From positions 1 through 64,000 of the forward strand of contig JAKSZP010009307.1 of NCBI GenBank assembly GCA_022478985.1: DNA of 64,000 bases. Reading direction: 5' to 3'. This document shows positions 43,660 to 55,349 of the stretch, piece after piece; within the stretch, counting starts at the first letter, position 1; every line of letters starts with the position of its first letter. The notes below the pieces were generated by a model. It saw only the letters and a program-made list of their open reading frames with translations, made no database searches and had not been told where the DNA came from. The translations under genes and the position numbers were made by a program. The DNA is from Massospora cicadina. Its lineage: Eukaryota > Entomophthoromycota > Entomophthoromycetes > Entomophthorales > Entomophthoraceae.

Positions 43660-44055
43660 AGAAATATAAATTATATCTTCCCTTCAGGATCAGGTGATTA
43701 TGGGAACGTCTAAAGCAATTCACCAATTGGAAACTGAAGATCACTCCCATCTATAGCTGAGCCTACAGAAAATCTAAAGTTTAGGAGGATTAAGTAGCTC
43801 TGGAACTAAAGCAACTATTAAAGCTGGGCTACTTTTACCAGCAGAAAACCTAAGCCTCTTCGCCTTTGTCAATCCATAAAAAGGATGGAGGACATCAAGT
43901 TTTCATGAACTTTGCTGACTAAATTCCATTACTTGAATGGATAGTCATTCGCTTACCTCATTTAGATGACTATCTACATCTAATGGCAAGATCAAAAAAC
44001 TTTTTGCAACTGGCCTAATCAGTATTTATTGGCGGATTGACTTATTTCCCGAGGA
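43660..44055 (+). pseudogene. G4 reverse transcriptase, N-terminal half
   Basis: Forward strand. Motifs in broken frames: L-K-L-G-Y (43820), K-K-D-G-G-H-Q-V-F-M-N-F-A-D (43877-43920), L-P-H-L-D-D-Y (43955) and I-S-I-Y-W-R-I-D-L-F-P-E-D (44017-44055). The frame is cut right after P-E-D by the G7 LTR, so the catalytic half is missing here. Confidence 0.7.
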
Positions 44056-44810
44056 TTTTCAGATATTAAGATATCAGACATGATGGGAAGAATATCAAAA
44101 ATTCAACGCCCACAACATAAATAGTGCTTATACCTGAGATGGGGGTTAAAGAAACTATAATTAACCATATAGAAAAATCAATAGGTTATAAAGTTCAAAT
44201 TGATACTAGGAAAACTCTGTAGACCAATTTGAGACTAAGGTACCCTTCAAGATGAGATCCTGCCTAATTAAAATGAAGGATCATCAGAATCTAAGATGAT
44301 TATTGCACTAGGTGGCACATATGGCTTTAAATTAAGATGAACCTGTAAAAGCGTAAGAATTGAGAATCTATCTAACAATTGACCTAAGTGATACCAAGTC
44401 TCCTCTGACTTGGTACATTAAAAGTAAATTTTTTGTGGTATTAAAAATAATGCTAAAAAGGTATTACAATCTGGAATTTACCACCGGACCAAGAGCCTAC
44501 CTTCTGGATTTCACCCTTATTAAATTTAATAATTTTTTTTCTTTTGGGTTTATATTTTTAAGTGTGATATAAAACCCTTATTCTATACCTTAAAAAAATA
44601 TTGGTTGATTTTATATCTCATTTAAGTAATTGACTTAAAAAGTTCATATCGCCATACTTACCTTATGATAGATACTTTAGCTGATAAATTTAGGTAGTGA
44701 CTTGGCACCCTAAAAATAGATAATATATTTGTCATAAATCATAGATGGCTTCAAGTACTGAATTTCAGCATTTAACGTAGCACCATTAAGATTAAAATGG
44801 AATCTCAACA
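44056..44810 (+). repeat. G7 5' LTR
   Basis: Aligned with 57895-58655. The end CTCAACA resembles the CCCAACA LTR ends of the G2 and G9 families. The start is placed by the point at which the RT of G4 is cut. Confidence 0.7.
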
Positions 44811-44813
44811 GAC

Positions 44814-44829
44814 TGGTGCTCACTACAGG
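44814..44829 (+). promoter_or_regulatory. G7 primer-binding site
   Basis: TGGTGCTCACTACAGG, 3 nt after the 5' LTR. It shares TGGTGCTCAC with Shell-1. Confidence 0.65.
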
Positions 44830-44849
44830 GGCTCAGCTAATTTAAAAGA

Positions 44850-45144
44850 TGCCTTCAACTACTTGATAGCACCATGGAGGATAACCCAATTGATATTTCA
44901 ACCCACTAGGTGCACAATGGTCACTGGTGAAGAAAATGACCCGTTTTTGATAACGTGCCAAGATAAAATTGTCATTTGAATGTAAATGTTTCAGCAGCCA
45001 CAACAGTAGGCACAGAATACTCAGCTGCGCCTCATCAGAATTAGGTGATTGAGATTGGGGGAGAGTCCTTATCATTGGGGGATTGCCATTTCCAACGGTT
45101 GATCCCAAACTAGCACCTATGGGTTCCTCCATCAAAGATGCCAA
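44850..45144 (-). pseudogene. Second copy of the G6 gag N-terminus
   Basis: The reverse ATG at 45144 opens M-A-S-L-M-E-E-P-I-G-A-S, then ...D-E-A-Q-L-S, matching L-T-S-L-I-E-E-P-L-G-A-R ... D-E-A-Q-L-S at ~50573-50450. Matching fades towards 44850. It lies outside the 3' LTR, where no gag should be in a single element. Confidence 0.68.
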
Positions 45145-45194
45145 TAACCGTGACCCTTGGACTTGTCTGCTTTTAAAGCAAAAAACCGTGTAAT

Positions 45195-45907
45195 TTGATA
45201 TGAATTTTGGAAAATGAATACAAGAATAGAAATTTTAATGGATATGGTTTTTATTACCAAAACCAAACAATAACACAACACCCTACCACAAGTGGGTTGC
45301 TGATTTTAGCTAGGTGGGGAGGGGAAAGCTTATAAGCTGGACTACAGTAGTGAGGAACGATTTAACATTTTAAATTAATTAGATAATGTTTTAAAATTCC
45401 CAATTTTCCCTAGATAGTATTTGACGATGGTTCTAATAAAAGCTTGGCACGTTTTCCTAAATTCCAAATTTTCATATCTTCTTCAAGTTTGGAATTAAGA
45501 GTTAGAATTGATCCCTATTTTAGCCTTTTCTTTTTAATTTTTTTGCATGATTTTGCTTTCTAGGTAAGTTTTCCCCACTCAGTTTAACTTCTGGTTGGAT
45601 CCCTTGTTGGGGACAGGAAATGGGAACCATGGTAGAGAGCTTCTTGTGATATAAACATATATAAAGTTCTTCGATTTTTAGATAAAAATCTGTAGATTGT
45701 AAAACTTGACTGAACTTGGACTGAGGGGTGAATGTGGAAAAAGTATGGGGCAAACAAGGAGAGGCAGCCGCCACCCATCTTTCATGAAAGGTATGTTATA
45801 GGTCAGAGATCTGGTAAGGGGCAGGGCCTTAGGGGTTTAAGCCGTTCTTGGACTTAAAGGGGTGCATAACCATGTCCAGTTTGATAGCTGGAGCAAAAGA
45901 CCTTGCA
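45195..45907 (-). repeat. G6 LTR (left)
   Basis: Aligned with 50650-50890 and 51600-52010, with shared blocks AACACCCTACCA, GATAGTATT, GGACAGGAAATGGGAACCAT and AAAGGGGTGCATAACC. Boundaries are approximate. Confidence 0.72.
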
Positions 45908-46171
45908 TTAATCTTTTCTAAAAAGGAAAGGGTCTAATCTCCCTTCTGGGACTTGGCTAAGGCATAGTTATTGTGTGAGATAGGGAGCTTAATGGCTGCA
46001 ATGGCCTCCCTTTTGGGGAAGGGCTGGTGAGGGTGCCATGAGGTTGGCCTTATGAATTTCAATTAACTCTTGACATTTTTTTAATCCTTGGACGGAAACC
46101 AACTATTTTCAAAAATATGGGGACCCTTACATGATACCAAGTACTGCAAACTGCATTTGTTTATCAATAGA

Positions 46172-46660
46172 TCAAGATTTGCTCCACTTTAAAATCTGGT
46201 GTACCTCTACCATTATGGGCTCTGCCTCCACAGGATTCTGTCCTTTAAACAGTGATAAAGAGGCGGCATGAAAGGAGTTATTTAGTGAAAGGGCAGTTCC
46301 ACATGGAAAAAATCCGTTGTTCAGCGCATGGGATATAGGGAAGGAGCCTGCCCGCTTACAGGACAACTTAAGGCATGGCACTTTGAGGCAAATTCTTGGT
46401 GTCAACCATGATCAAATGACCTACTTGAAAGTCTGAAGCCGTGTGGCTCTATTTTGTCAGAAAGTTGTTTGGCATTTTTAATTGATTTGGTCAACTATTG
46501 TTGCATCTGGTGGTGCACCTTCTGAAGGTGTTTTACAGAATTGTCTGCAGCTGGGATAACACTGCAAAATTCTTGACTAAGGGTGAAGGCCATATTTTGT
46601 AACCCAAGTTAGAATACATTGGTGATTCTCCTATGGCGCATGTAGGGAGGATTGCACGAA
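46172..46660 (-). pseudogene. G6 integrase C-terminal domain
   Basis: The reverse frame 46405-46172 resembles the chromovirus integrase tail: K-L-S-C-K-R-A-G-S-F-P-I (for K-L-x-x-x-x-x-G-P-F), S-F-H-A-A-S-L-S (for F-H-V-S-x-L) and V-E-V-H-Q-I-L near the end, where a chromodomain normally starts. The chromodomain itself is not readable downstream (46170-45910). Confidence 0.62.
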
Positions 46661-46879
46661 AACTAAGCCAAAGTGGAGTTCTGTTGCCCATGTTTCCTGG
46701 GAGCTAGTAGCATAGCATCGATGATACTGCTCTAAAAACATATTGGTTGGTTCAGATTGACCATCTTATTGTTAGTGTTACGCTGATGATCTGCAGGGTT
46801 TGGTTTTCAGCATGTCACATAATGCCTCCCAAATCATGGAGTAAGTTAAAGCTTCCATCCCTGATTACCTCCTGGGTAT

Positions 46880-47468
46880 TCATAAAAGGGAGTAAACATG
46901 AGAAACAAACAAATGAGCCATCTCTTCCGCTGAGATAGCTGTCAAGAAGGGAATGATATGGCAAACTTTGGGAAGAACAACCACCACCATAACCGCATCA
47001 TAACACTGGGACAATAGCAAACCCACAATAAGGTCCACCAAAATCGAGGTCCATGGCCCTTCCACTTGTTTGAGGGGTGGTAAAGCTCACTCGCCCTGTA
47101 ATTTCAAATTTGGAGTGGGAACACATCAAACAGCCTTCGATCCATGCAGGAACATCCTTTATAGGCCCATTACAATCATACACACTTTATTAGGTTTATT
47201 CACTTCAAAGTACCAGGAAGGGTAGTTAGCCTGGTAGGGTAATTCCTGCTTCCACTCTAGTGCAGGTTTTTTTCAACACATGTTTGAGACCTGTACTGTC
47301 TATAAAAGAAATCTCGGTGTGGTATATTTTTCTCGGTGTGGTATAGTTGTCCCAAGGTTGACTCACCTCGAATACTTTTTTCAAAGCGCCAGGGTGCTCC
47401 ATGGTAGGGGGATAATGATGTTCCCTTAGTGCTGGAATGCAGAGCAGAAGGAATTCATACTTTGTCAT
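46880..47468 (-). pseudogene. G6 integrase HHCC and core, split by SINE-A
   Basis: Reverse strand. 47468-47394 carries the His part of the zinc domain (E-H-H-Y-P-P-T-M-E-H-P-G). After SINE-A the Cys part follows at ~47150-47100 (W-I-E-G-C-L-M-C-S-H-S-K). The core continues with W-T-S-I-L-V-D-L-I-V-G-L (first catalytic Asp present) and Y-D-A-V-M-V-V-V (~47050-46960), then A-E-E-M-A-H-L-F. Later catalytic residues lie in decayed sequence. The SINE splits the HHCC domain between its His and Cys pairs. Confidence 0.78.
47204..47393 (+). mobile_element. SINE-A copy 2 inside G6 integrase, 14-bp TSD
   Basis: The body 47218-47379 is flanked by TTCAAAGTACCAGG (47204-47217) and TTCAAAGCGCCAGG (47380-47393). 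The box A is TAGCCTGGTAGG and a B-box-like TGTTTGAGACC follows near 47280. Compared with copy 1 it has a 19-bp tandem duplication (47312-47330 and 47331-47350, unit TCTCGGTGTGGTATA...). The tail CCCAAGGTTGACTCACCTC is that of the SINE/LINE group. Confidence 0.85.
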
Positions 47469-47989
47469 GGAAATATATTACCATATACTTTTGAGAATAC
47501 CACCTGGATGGGGCCTTACCAGCAATAATCTTAGACATAAGATATAGACCTTCAGCACCAGCTGATTGAAAAGCCAACACATCGTCCAAGAGAGAACCCT
47601 ATTCAGTGGAGGGATTAAGAGCGGAAAACTTGGCTCTATCTCACTGACAGACTCAGTAGTGAGGAAGGTGCTTTTGAGTGGTTTGGTGACTTGAGGTTTG
47701 GGTTTGGGAAGTGGAGTGGAGGGGGCTACCGTATGAATGGCTGGGGAAAAGTGTCACGATTTTCTCAGGTGGGATTAATGTAAATAACTCAGAGTTGCCA
47801 ATAAAAAATGTCTCATTAAGGGTTGCAACTAAGGATGTCTGGCAAGATATATGTAGAACCCTTAACAAAATTGTACGTGAAATCAAAACCCAAGAGGCTC
47901 TAATGAGTCCTAATTTGTCTGTGGGCCAGATTATGCGGCTTATGAGAGTAAATAAGCGATTTGTGGTCAGTACGCACAATTATGTGTGC

Positions 47990-48390
47990 TTGGCACCTTC
48001 ATAAGAGATACCGCTTATGCATTAGTGACCAAGCAAAGGCATCCAACTTTTTATCATATATGGCCCCAAGAATGCTCAGTCACGCTAAAATTCTGGAGAA
48101 GTAAGCCACAGGGTGTTCTTTCCAAACATGCTCTTGTAACAAGACGGCGCCCACTGCAGTACCTGAGGCGCCACATTCCACATAAAAAGGCTTTTCCTCA
48201 TCAGCAAAATGTAAGATGGGAGTAGTGGTGAATATGTTCTTTATTGCATCAAAAGCCTTATGGCACTCCAGAGTCCAATAAAGTGGTATTCTTACCAGTG
48301 ATGGTGTGTAAGGGGGATGTAATCTCAGAGATGGCTGGTGAAAACTTCTTCAAAAATGTGACAGTTCCTAAAAAGCTACGCATCAGCTTT
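47990..48390 (-). pseudogene. G6 RNase H
   Basis: Reverse strand motifs: H-P-V-A-Y-F-S-R (for the conserved P-V-A-Y-x-S-R, ~48110), Y-D-K-K-L-D-A (for Y-D-K-E-L-x-A) and R-T-D-H-K-S-L (~47970), all typical of gypsy RNase H; frames are interrupted. Confidence 0.68.
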
Positions 48391-48394
48391 TGTG

Positions 48395-48960
48395 TCACAT
48401 GGTAGGCCAAGAGCAAATAGCATCTAGTTTTAATGGTGCAATAGCATGACCATACATCAATACAAGATTTCTCAGAAACTGCACTTTATCCTTGTAAAAT
48501 TCACATTTGGATGTCTTAGCCACTAATTCAGCCTTATGTAGGGCTGCTATCCAGACCACAAAACCCTTACTATGCTGTTCAGCGTTAGGAGAGTCAATCA
48601 AAGTAATATCAATGTATGCTTTTGCGTAGGAGATCCTGAGATCATCCAAAGCATTGTCAATGCGGCGCTGGAACACTGCTGGCGCTTCATACAAGACAAA
48701 GGACTAACCTTGTAATGGTAAATTCCATATTATGCATAGATAGCAGTCAGCCATTCCCAACAGAATTTACTCACACCTGATCAAGTGAATTAGCTAGGTG
48801 AAGTATAGAGAAGAATTTTAAATTGAAAAAGGCTCGGAAATTAACAGCTTAAAAGGGAAGGGGATATGGGTCAGGAACTGTGAGTTATTCAGGTGGCCAT
48901 AATCCACACGGGGTCTCAGAGTGCCGTCAGGTTTCTGTGCAAAAACTATTGGCGAGGACA
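48395..48960 (-). pseudogene. G6 reverse transcriptase
   Basis: The reverse frame 48694-48395 is open for 99 codons: Y-E-A-P-A-V-F-Q-R-R-I-D-N-A-L (for N-A-P-A-x-F-Q), then A-Y-I-D-I-T-L-I-D-S in the place of Y-L-D-D-I-L-I-Y-S, so the second catalytic Asp is Ile. C-E-F and F-L-R-N follow. Upstream near 48900 L-R-P-R-V-D-Y-G-H-L-N-N matches the finger motif L-R-P-C-V-D-Y-R-x-L-N. Inactive. Confidence 0.78.
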
Positions 48961-49099
48961 TGATGGTGGATTATTGTTAATCCACCCTTTTAGCCACCAT
49001 GTCATCAAACTCAACTTTATGAGCTTAATCCTCCTGTGCCTTTTATGAGTATAACGGGAAGTTGATTAAAATAGATTAACTGTCACCTTGTTGCTTAGA

Positions 49100-49640
49100 C
49101 TAAGCTCTGAATGTTTAGGAAGGCGGTTGCCATGTTAAACTTTAAGCTCAGCTTTACAAGGTACTAGGATTTGTGGCATAGGGGGGAGGTCAGATACAGC
49201 GTTTGAGGCGGAGTACTCTATTTCTGCCACCGCGTTACCTGTGACCAAAGTGGGTAGCAAGGAAATTTCCCCAGATTAGGTATGTGTGTTGAGCGCCAGC
49301 ATGTTTCATTCTAAGTAAATGCTTACAGATAGGCGGCGCAACTAACCAAACCCCAGGATCACTGGACACAGCAAATTAAAGATAGCTGAGAATTGAGCCA
49401 CAAAATCATGTTCATGTGCAATGAACTTGAAAGGCTTACATGGCGGCAGTGTGACCATAGGGACGCGGGAAGCACCTTAAAAAGGCCTTAGTATAAACTT
49501 GAAGACCCATAGCCTGCATTACCTTTAAGTCAATGAACTTCCCAGATGCACGGTGTTTATCAAGGCATTTAATGTGACTTTCCGCTGCCCTATTTTATTC
49601 TGAATAAGGAACATGAAGTAAGAACGACCATAATTATTTA
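49100..49640 (-). pseudogene. G6 protease region
   Basis: Reverse strand near 49560-49490 reads G-K-F-I-D-L-K-V-M-Q-A-M-G-L-Q-V, matching the stretch just after the protease D-S-G-A triad; the triad itself is degraded. L-P-P-C-K-P-F follows in another frame. Confidence 0.55.
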
Positions 49641-50573
49641 GCTTTTTAATGTCGGAACAAACATGAGTTTCTGGTTGTATAACCACAGGGGTTAGTTATC
49701 ATTACTCATATTGGGGACATAACTATGTGGCATAGTTGCTGCCCAAACATATGATGAAGAATCCACTTCAGTATTGGATGGACTAGAAGAGGGATGCACC
49801 TCTGATAAATTCTCATAAATTTGAATTCTTCTGGCTCTCAGTTTCAATTTGTTCAATCAGAGAGCTATGATAAGAATATATATCTGATGCGTTAGGATCT
49901 ATCTTGATCACCGCCTTGACCATTGGTATCTTGGTGATATTATTTTACTCAAGTAGCTCATCTTCACATTCTGCTTCCCCTTCTTCTGCCTAATGTACTC
50001 TCATTTCTTCCTCCTTCCTCTCCACTATCTGTTGGTATAAAAGCCATAGAAAATCAGCATTGGAGAAAGGAAATACATTAGGAGTGCAATTATGAGGTTC
50101 AACTGGTTTAAAGCCTTCAAAGTAATAGAAAAGCGAAAAGACCCCTTTGAGTGGTGCGTCCTGGGTGGTCTCTGTCCAGTGTGCGTTAAAATGGTATAAC
50201 TTGAGGAGAAAGAATTTATTATGAAGCTTTTGTCATAATTTCCCATGTCCCACGCAACAGAGAAGTTTGAAGTAAGCTAATCAACTTTTGATGGTCAACC
50301 ATCTGACACCAAACTACTAAGGCTTGAAAACACAACGTAAACAAGGAGTTGTGTGGTTGATTTATTTTGTTAGGATGATAATGTTCCAAAGGAAAACAGG
50401 CCTTGTATGTGGTTGATACATCAGCCACAAAATTATTAACAATAAAGCTAAGCTGCGCCTCATCAGAAGTAGGTGAGTGAAATTTGGGAGAAGTCCTTGT
50501 CATTGGTGTTGCTGTTTCCAACAGCTGGGTTCAACCTAGCACCTAAGGGCTCCTCTATCAATGAGGTCAAAAA
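49640..50573 (-). pseudogene. G6 gag
   Basis: Reverse strand. The N-terminus near 50573 is L-T-S-L-I-E-E-P-L-G-A-R, continuing in the open frame 50521-50219. The central part is stop-rich with acidic, Glu/Ser-rich text around 49990-49780. No zinc knuckle found. Confidence 0.55.
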
Positions 50574-50649
50574 AGAAGATTGGGTGGTATCTACTTTGAA
50601 AGCACAAAAATTGTGCTTTTTTATACATTTTTGACAAACCAAATACATT

Positions 50650-52010
50650 AATAAGAACTTTTAAAGATATAGTTTTATTAGGCTAAATTAAAACCAATAA
50701 CCCAACACCCTACCATAGTTAAGGTGCTGGTTTTTTAGATAGGTGGGGAGGCTGCTAAGATGAACTTTAGTAGTGGGTACAATTTGCCATTTTAAATTCA
50801 TTAAATAATGGTTCAAAATCCCAATTTACCCTTGATAGTATTAACTAATGGTTCCAAGCCTTTCTTAGGGACATTTTCCTGAATTAAATAACTAGATTTG
50901 CTTTTTAAAATCTAGAATGGATTGTCAGTGTATCACGGGTTTTTACCAGTATGCCATGAATAAGTTGGGAAGTACTAGCCAGGTAAGTAAACACATTATA
51001 AATAAGGTCACTGAGACCCATCCCTGAACATGTGAGCCATGTCAGGATATCATGACGTATTCTCAAATGACTGTCCCAGCGACACTGCATGCCAACAGCG
51101 TGTTTTGGGCCCAGGACAGCGCCAAGAATGAAGCCAGCACTTGGCCTAGTTCATTAATTGAGCTCATATTCCAGATCTGATTATAAATATAAAATAAATT
51201 ACCTTATATCTTTCTAAAGATGGTAAGCAATGTTTATTTGATTAATTGATCGCTTTCCTTAGAAAATGAAAAAAATCTTAGTTACCGCCCTTGCCATGAT
51301 ATATCAACTGCAAACCCTTAAATAATCTTTTCTCCTGACCTAAGCTCACAAAAGATGACCAAATAATCATCCACAAAGATTCAATATCCCATTTGATCAT
51401 TATTTAGAGAGTTCAAAATCTCTGTCAATTCTACCAGATCAGTCTCTGCTCCTGAATTTTGTATTTTTACCTTTGACACTCCGTTTCACAATCCAATTTT
51501 ATATGTAGCTTGCTGGATTTAAACTGACCTGCAAAACCATGGAAGAATATGAAACTATAATAATTAGGTCAATATGCGGACTAATCTGCAATAAATCTGT
51601 TACAGTTGGGTTAATCCCAATATCAGCCTTTTCTGCTTGATTTTTTTTCCTGTTTTTGGCTTGCCAGGTAAGTTGTCCCCACTAAGTTTGACTTCTAGTT
51701 GTCCCTTGTTAGGGACAGGAAATGGGAACCATAATAGTGAGCTTTTTGTGATTTAAAAACCCACACAAAGTTTGTTGCTTTTTCAAATAAGGATCTGCAT
51801 TTTTTTGAAACTTGAATGGACTTGGACTTAGGAATGGATGGGGAAAAGGTATGGGGAAAACAGGGAGGGGCAAATGCTACCCATCTCTCATCCAGGGTTT
51901 GTCCTAGGTCTGAGATCTGGGTAAGGGAAGGGTCTGAGGTTTAGCCCTTCTTGGTCCTAAAGGGGTGCATAACCCTGTATAGCCTGATAGCTGTAGCCAA
52001 AGGCCTTACT
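50650..52010 (-). repeat. G6 5' LTR (right) carrying a ~700-bp insert
   Basis: 50650-~50890 and ~51600-52010 match the left LTR (45195-45907). The intervening ~700 bp has no counterpart there and contains no gene I recognise. Its edges show no duplication that I could read. Confidence 0.65.
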
Positions 52011-52014
52011 TGAC

Positions 52015-53990
52015 CAAATGGGAAGTCCGCATATTGTCACATTGAAGAAGTTTAAGAGAATCATTTGGAGATTCCCAAGTCTCATCATATAACATAGTTT
52101 CTATAAAAAGGAGTTCGAGAATTATTTCTTGGAGTTATTACCCCAGGAGAAAGATCCAGCCGCAAAAGGGCATATGCTGTGAACAGGACTCTAATGAATC
52201 TATATAAATACAGTGCTCTCCCAGAGAAATATGGTTCAAGTGTGAATCTATCTCATAATACCATGCGATTCATACACCCTGCACTCTATCATATTGTGTA
52301 TTTACTAGAAGTTCAGAACAAGGAACCACACCATCCCAACAATACCTAAAAGGACTTATGGGTGGCCTATGAACAAGTAATCAATCTAGTATTACAAAGT
52401 ATAGGGGATGTCCAGCGTTTGATTTAAGTAAGCTGTTCCTACTTCATTCAGATCCATACTCAAACGAGGACTATTAGTTCTGGTTTTATAAAGTATGTTG
52501 AGGGAGCTATGAAGCTTCGTTGAATGGACATCTCAGAGTCAAATAAAGTACTAAATGATTATATAGCGCCTTCACTCAAGAACTATGAAGACATGATTTT
52601 GAAGACCATGGCAAAATGGCGGACAAGCTATAATAAGACATCCTCAGGAGAAAGAACATATCACCCTTCTTAAGTCCCGGCTATAGCAAGCTCTACAACA
52701 AATTGATGAGCTGGAGGCCCATCTAACCTCTGAGACATCATCAATATAACAATATATCTTTTCAAAAGTGGCCCATGTTGAGCAGGATCTGACATCCCAT
52801 AAGACTCAGGCATCTACTCTTTCCATTACAGAGCAAGTAAACAGATTAAATAGTGACATGAGAGGCAAATCACCAATTCAAGAAGATATTAATTAATTTT
52901 AAAACTGATCATTATTGCTGAGCAACGCTGGAATACTCTTATAGAATATCTAAAAATCAAGACTGACAAGACAACCCAAGAGCACTGAATGCAAAGAGAT
53001 GAATGAGGACTTTAATTGGCGCATTGAATTATTAGAGAATGAAAACAAGCTTTTGTGAATTTAATTCTCATCCACATACTAACAAATTCATGATCTGGAC
53101 ATCCACGTTAAGAACTTGAAGAATGAAACGTCATATTAAAAAGAAAAAAATCTGCTGAACGTTACGCTAAGACTTACCCTGGAGGAAATAGCAAATTTTT
53201 AATCCTATACAGGATTAAATACGCTGACTCATGTGCAAAGTAGAACAAAATGACACCCATTCCAAAATTACTGAATCCAAATCTACCATAGTACATGTCA
53301 TTACAGGATTGGAGGTTACTACCTTTAAACCTACATTCAAGGACAAGTTTACACCTGGTGAAGGGAGTATTTAGTTTTTCCTCTACATCTATAAAGCCAG
53401 GTTGAAAGCTGTGACTGATCATCCAAAGTAAGCATATTTTATCTTGTTTGAGATTTTTGGCTCAAGAAGTTATGGTACATCATATAGACGACCTGATACC
53501 TGGAGAGAAGTGAAGGAAGTGATCATCAAAGAATTTGGGTCCAAGCTAAGCTTGAGTATGAGAAATAGGCCTTTATGAGACAGCGCTACGCCAAAATGAA
53601 ACCATGAATGAATTTTCAAATTCTTTTTATATCATGATCCAAACGCTGTTGACCTCAAAAATGCTTACATTGACTAATGCCGTAGCTGCCATCATTACTG
53701 GGTTACATAGTAACCCTGACCTAGCCTTGAATGTCAAATCTGTCGAATGAAGCTTCAATTCTGTATTAGACACTAATGAAGCCCTTTTCAATGTGGTTGA
53801 TATTAACAAACCAAAAAACTCCTAAAATGCCTCCACAATACCCAGAGTGTATACCGTGTATGAAGCAAAGCTTAGGAAGAAGGAGAAGCCAAGGTATACC
53901 TACTGAAAGAAGAACAACTATACATAAGATATATGTATAAAGAAAAACCATGCCCTTGAAGAGCAGGGAAATGGAAGTTTATCTTAAACA
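52015..53990 (+). pseudogene. G7 gag
   Basis: Forward strand, decayed. 53325-53375 reads T-F-K-P-T-F-K-D-K-F-T-P-G-E-G-S, the gag motif common to G2, G4 and G7, followed by V-T-D-H-P-K. Around 53895-53945 the zinc-knuckle position reads Y-T-Y-stop-K-K-N-N-Y...C, so the Cys/His ligands are mostly lost. A Gln/Glu-rich stretch around 52700-53060 may be a coiled coil. Confidence 0.65.
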
Positions 53991-54399
53991 GCCACCTCTA
54001 AATCTGACTGACCCAAAGTACCTGAAAGAAAAACATTTCCAATCGCTCATCTCACTTGCATTGAGAATGAATCCAGAGATGACTCTGAAGGGGGTTATGA
54101 GACACAGGTTTATAATTTTAGGTTACCATCTGAGCCAGCAATTCCAGACTTCTGAACGCCAAAGATATTGATAATGCCCAGGCTTTAAAGGTACTTACCT
54201 CAATCAGGTTATCAAGTGCCCCAGCATAATTGATACTTCTAGTAATGCTGATCAATATCTTTCTCTGATGATCCAACCCATCTTGAGCACGCACAGTTTT
54301 CTGGAGATCAAGAAGAAGTATTTGAGACTGACCAAAAGCACAATTTAACCTTCCTCCTTATATAGATGTTAACCCTCCTTTAAAAGTCCAGAGAAATCA

Positions 54400-55340
54400 G
54401 TACAATACTGGAAGTGGTAAAGTAGAAGGTCCGAGTCATGGCTATCTATGATATGGGATCACCTATCAATGTTGTCTCATCCCATCTCATCAAGAAGATT
54501 AAGCTCACCTAGACCTTAAATACACTCAAGAGTATATCAATTCCAGTCCAAATAACACCAAGGTGAAAGGTGCATATTCATCTCTGGAAATTAGAGTTGG
54601 AAAATTAGTTTTCTCAGCTCCTGTAGTTGCCCTGGACGATAGCTAATATATTATACTTATTGGAGTGCAGTTTATAATCAAATACAAAGGAGTCATCAAT
54701 CTGAAAGAATGTATTATTCAATCTTCAGCTATGAGGCTCTCCTTATACTGGATGATAAAGACTCCAGAAAGAAGGATTACTCTTATCTGGTCAAGTACCA
54801 TGTTTCTGATTTACCTTTGTGATATTCACCTCTGGAAGAAAAATGAAAGGGCTATCTAACTTATAAATGCAGCAGAAGGCAAACCATCTTATGTTATCAA
54901 GGAGGAAAAATTTTAATCAGGAAAACAAAGAGTGGTTTCTACCAACATAACCTTGAGTATACCCCCAAACTTTTTAAACATATCACTAGTGCCAATATAG
55001 TAAGTAGGTTTGAACCAATAGTTTTACCAGGATTCCTCAATTCAGCTTATCAACGGCCTATTGAGCTACTACTTGGAAACTACTTGATTAAGATAACTTG
55101 GTTAAATACATCAAGAAATAGGTAAAGGTCAATAACTTCCTATCAATGAAGTTGACAAGGTACACCTTATTGGTACTCACTGTGATTTTGGCCTACCCAC
55201 CAATAACTTGATTTGTTCCATACCCCAAGTCCAAATATCCAATAATTTAAATGAGAAGGAACTTGAGAAAGTGCACCAACTACTTGAAGTCTACCAAGAT
55301 GTTTTATCCACCTAAGGTGTCAACTATGGTCACATGAATA
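54400..55340 (+). pseudogene. G7 protease and linker
   Basis: At 54425-54490 the frame reads V-R-V-M-A-I-Y-D-M-G-S-P-I-N-V-V-S-S-H-L-I, parallel to the G2 protease (I-I-D-T-G-S-K-V-N-V-I-S-S), with Met in place of the Thr of D-T-G. The linker to 55340 has short open parts only. Confidence 0.68.
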
Positions 55341-55349
55341 CTTAGCACA

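Larger units (their letters stand above)
44850..52010 (-). mobile_element. G6: reverse-strand chromovirus-like gypsy with an extra LTR-gag junction
   Basis: LTRs at ~45195-45907 and ~50650-52010 (the latter holding a ~700-bp insert). Between them, on the reverse strand, lie gag, protease, RT, RNase H and integrase. Left of the 3' LTR, 45144-45018 is again a copy of the gag N-terminus (against ~50573-50450), so the order is gag'-LTR-pol-gag-LTR: a tandem or recombined arrangement. G6 sits between the primer-binding site and gag of G7. SINE-A interrupts its integrase. Confidence 0.72.
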
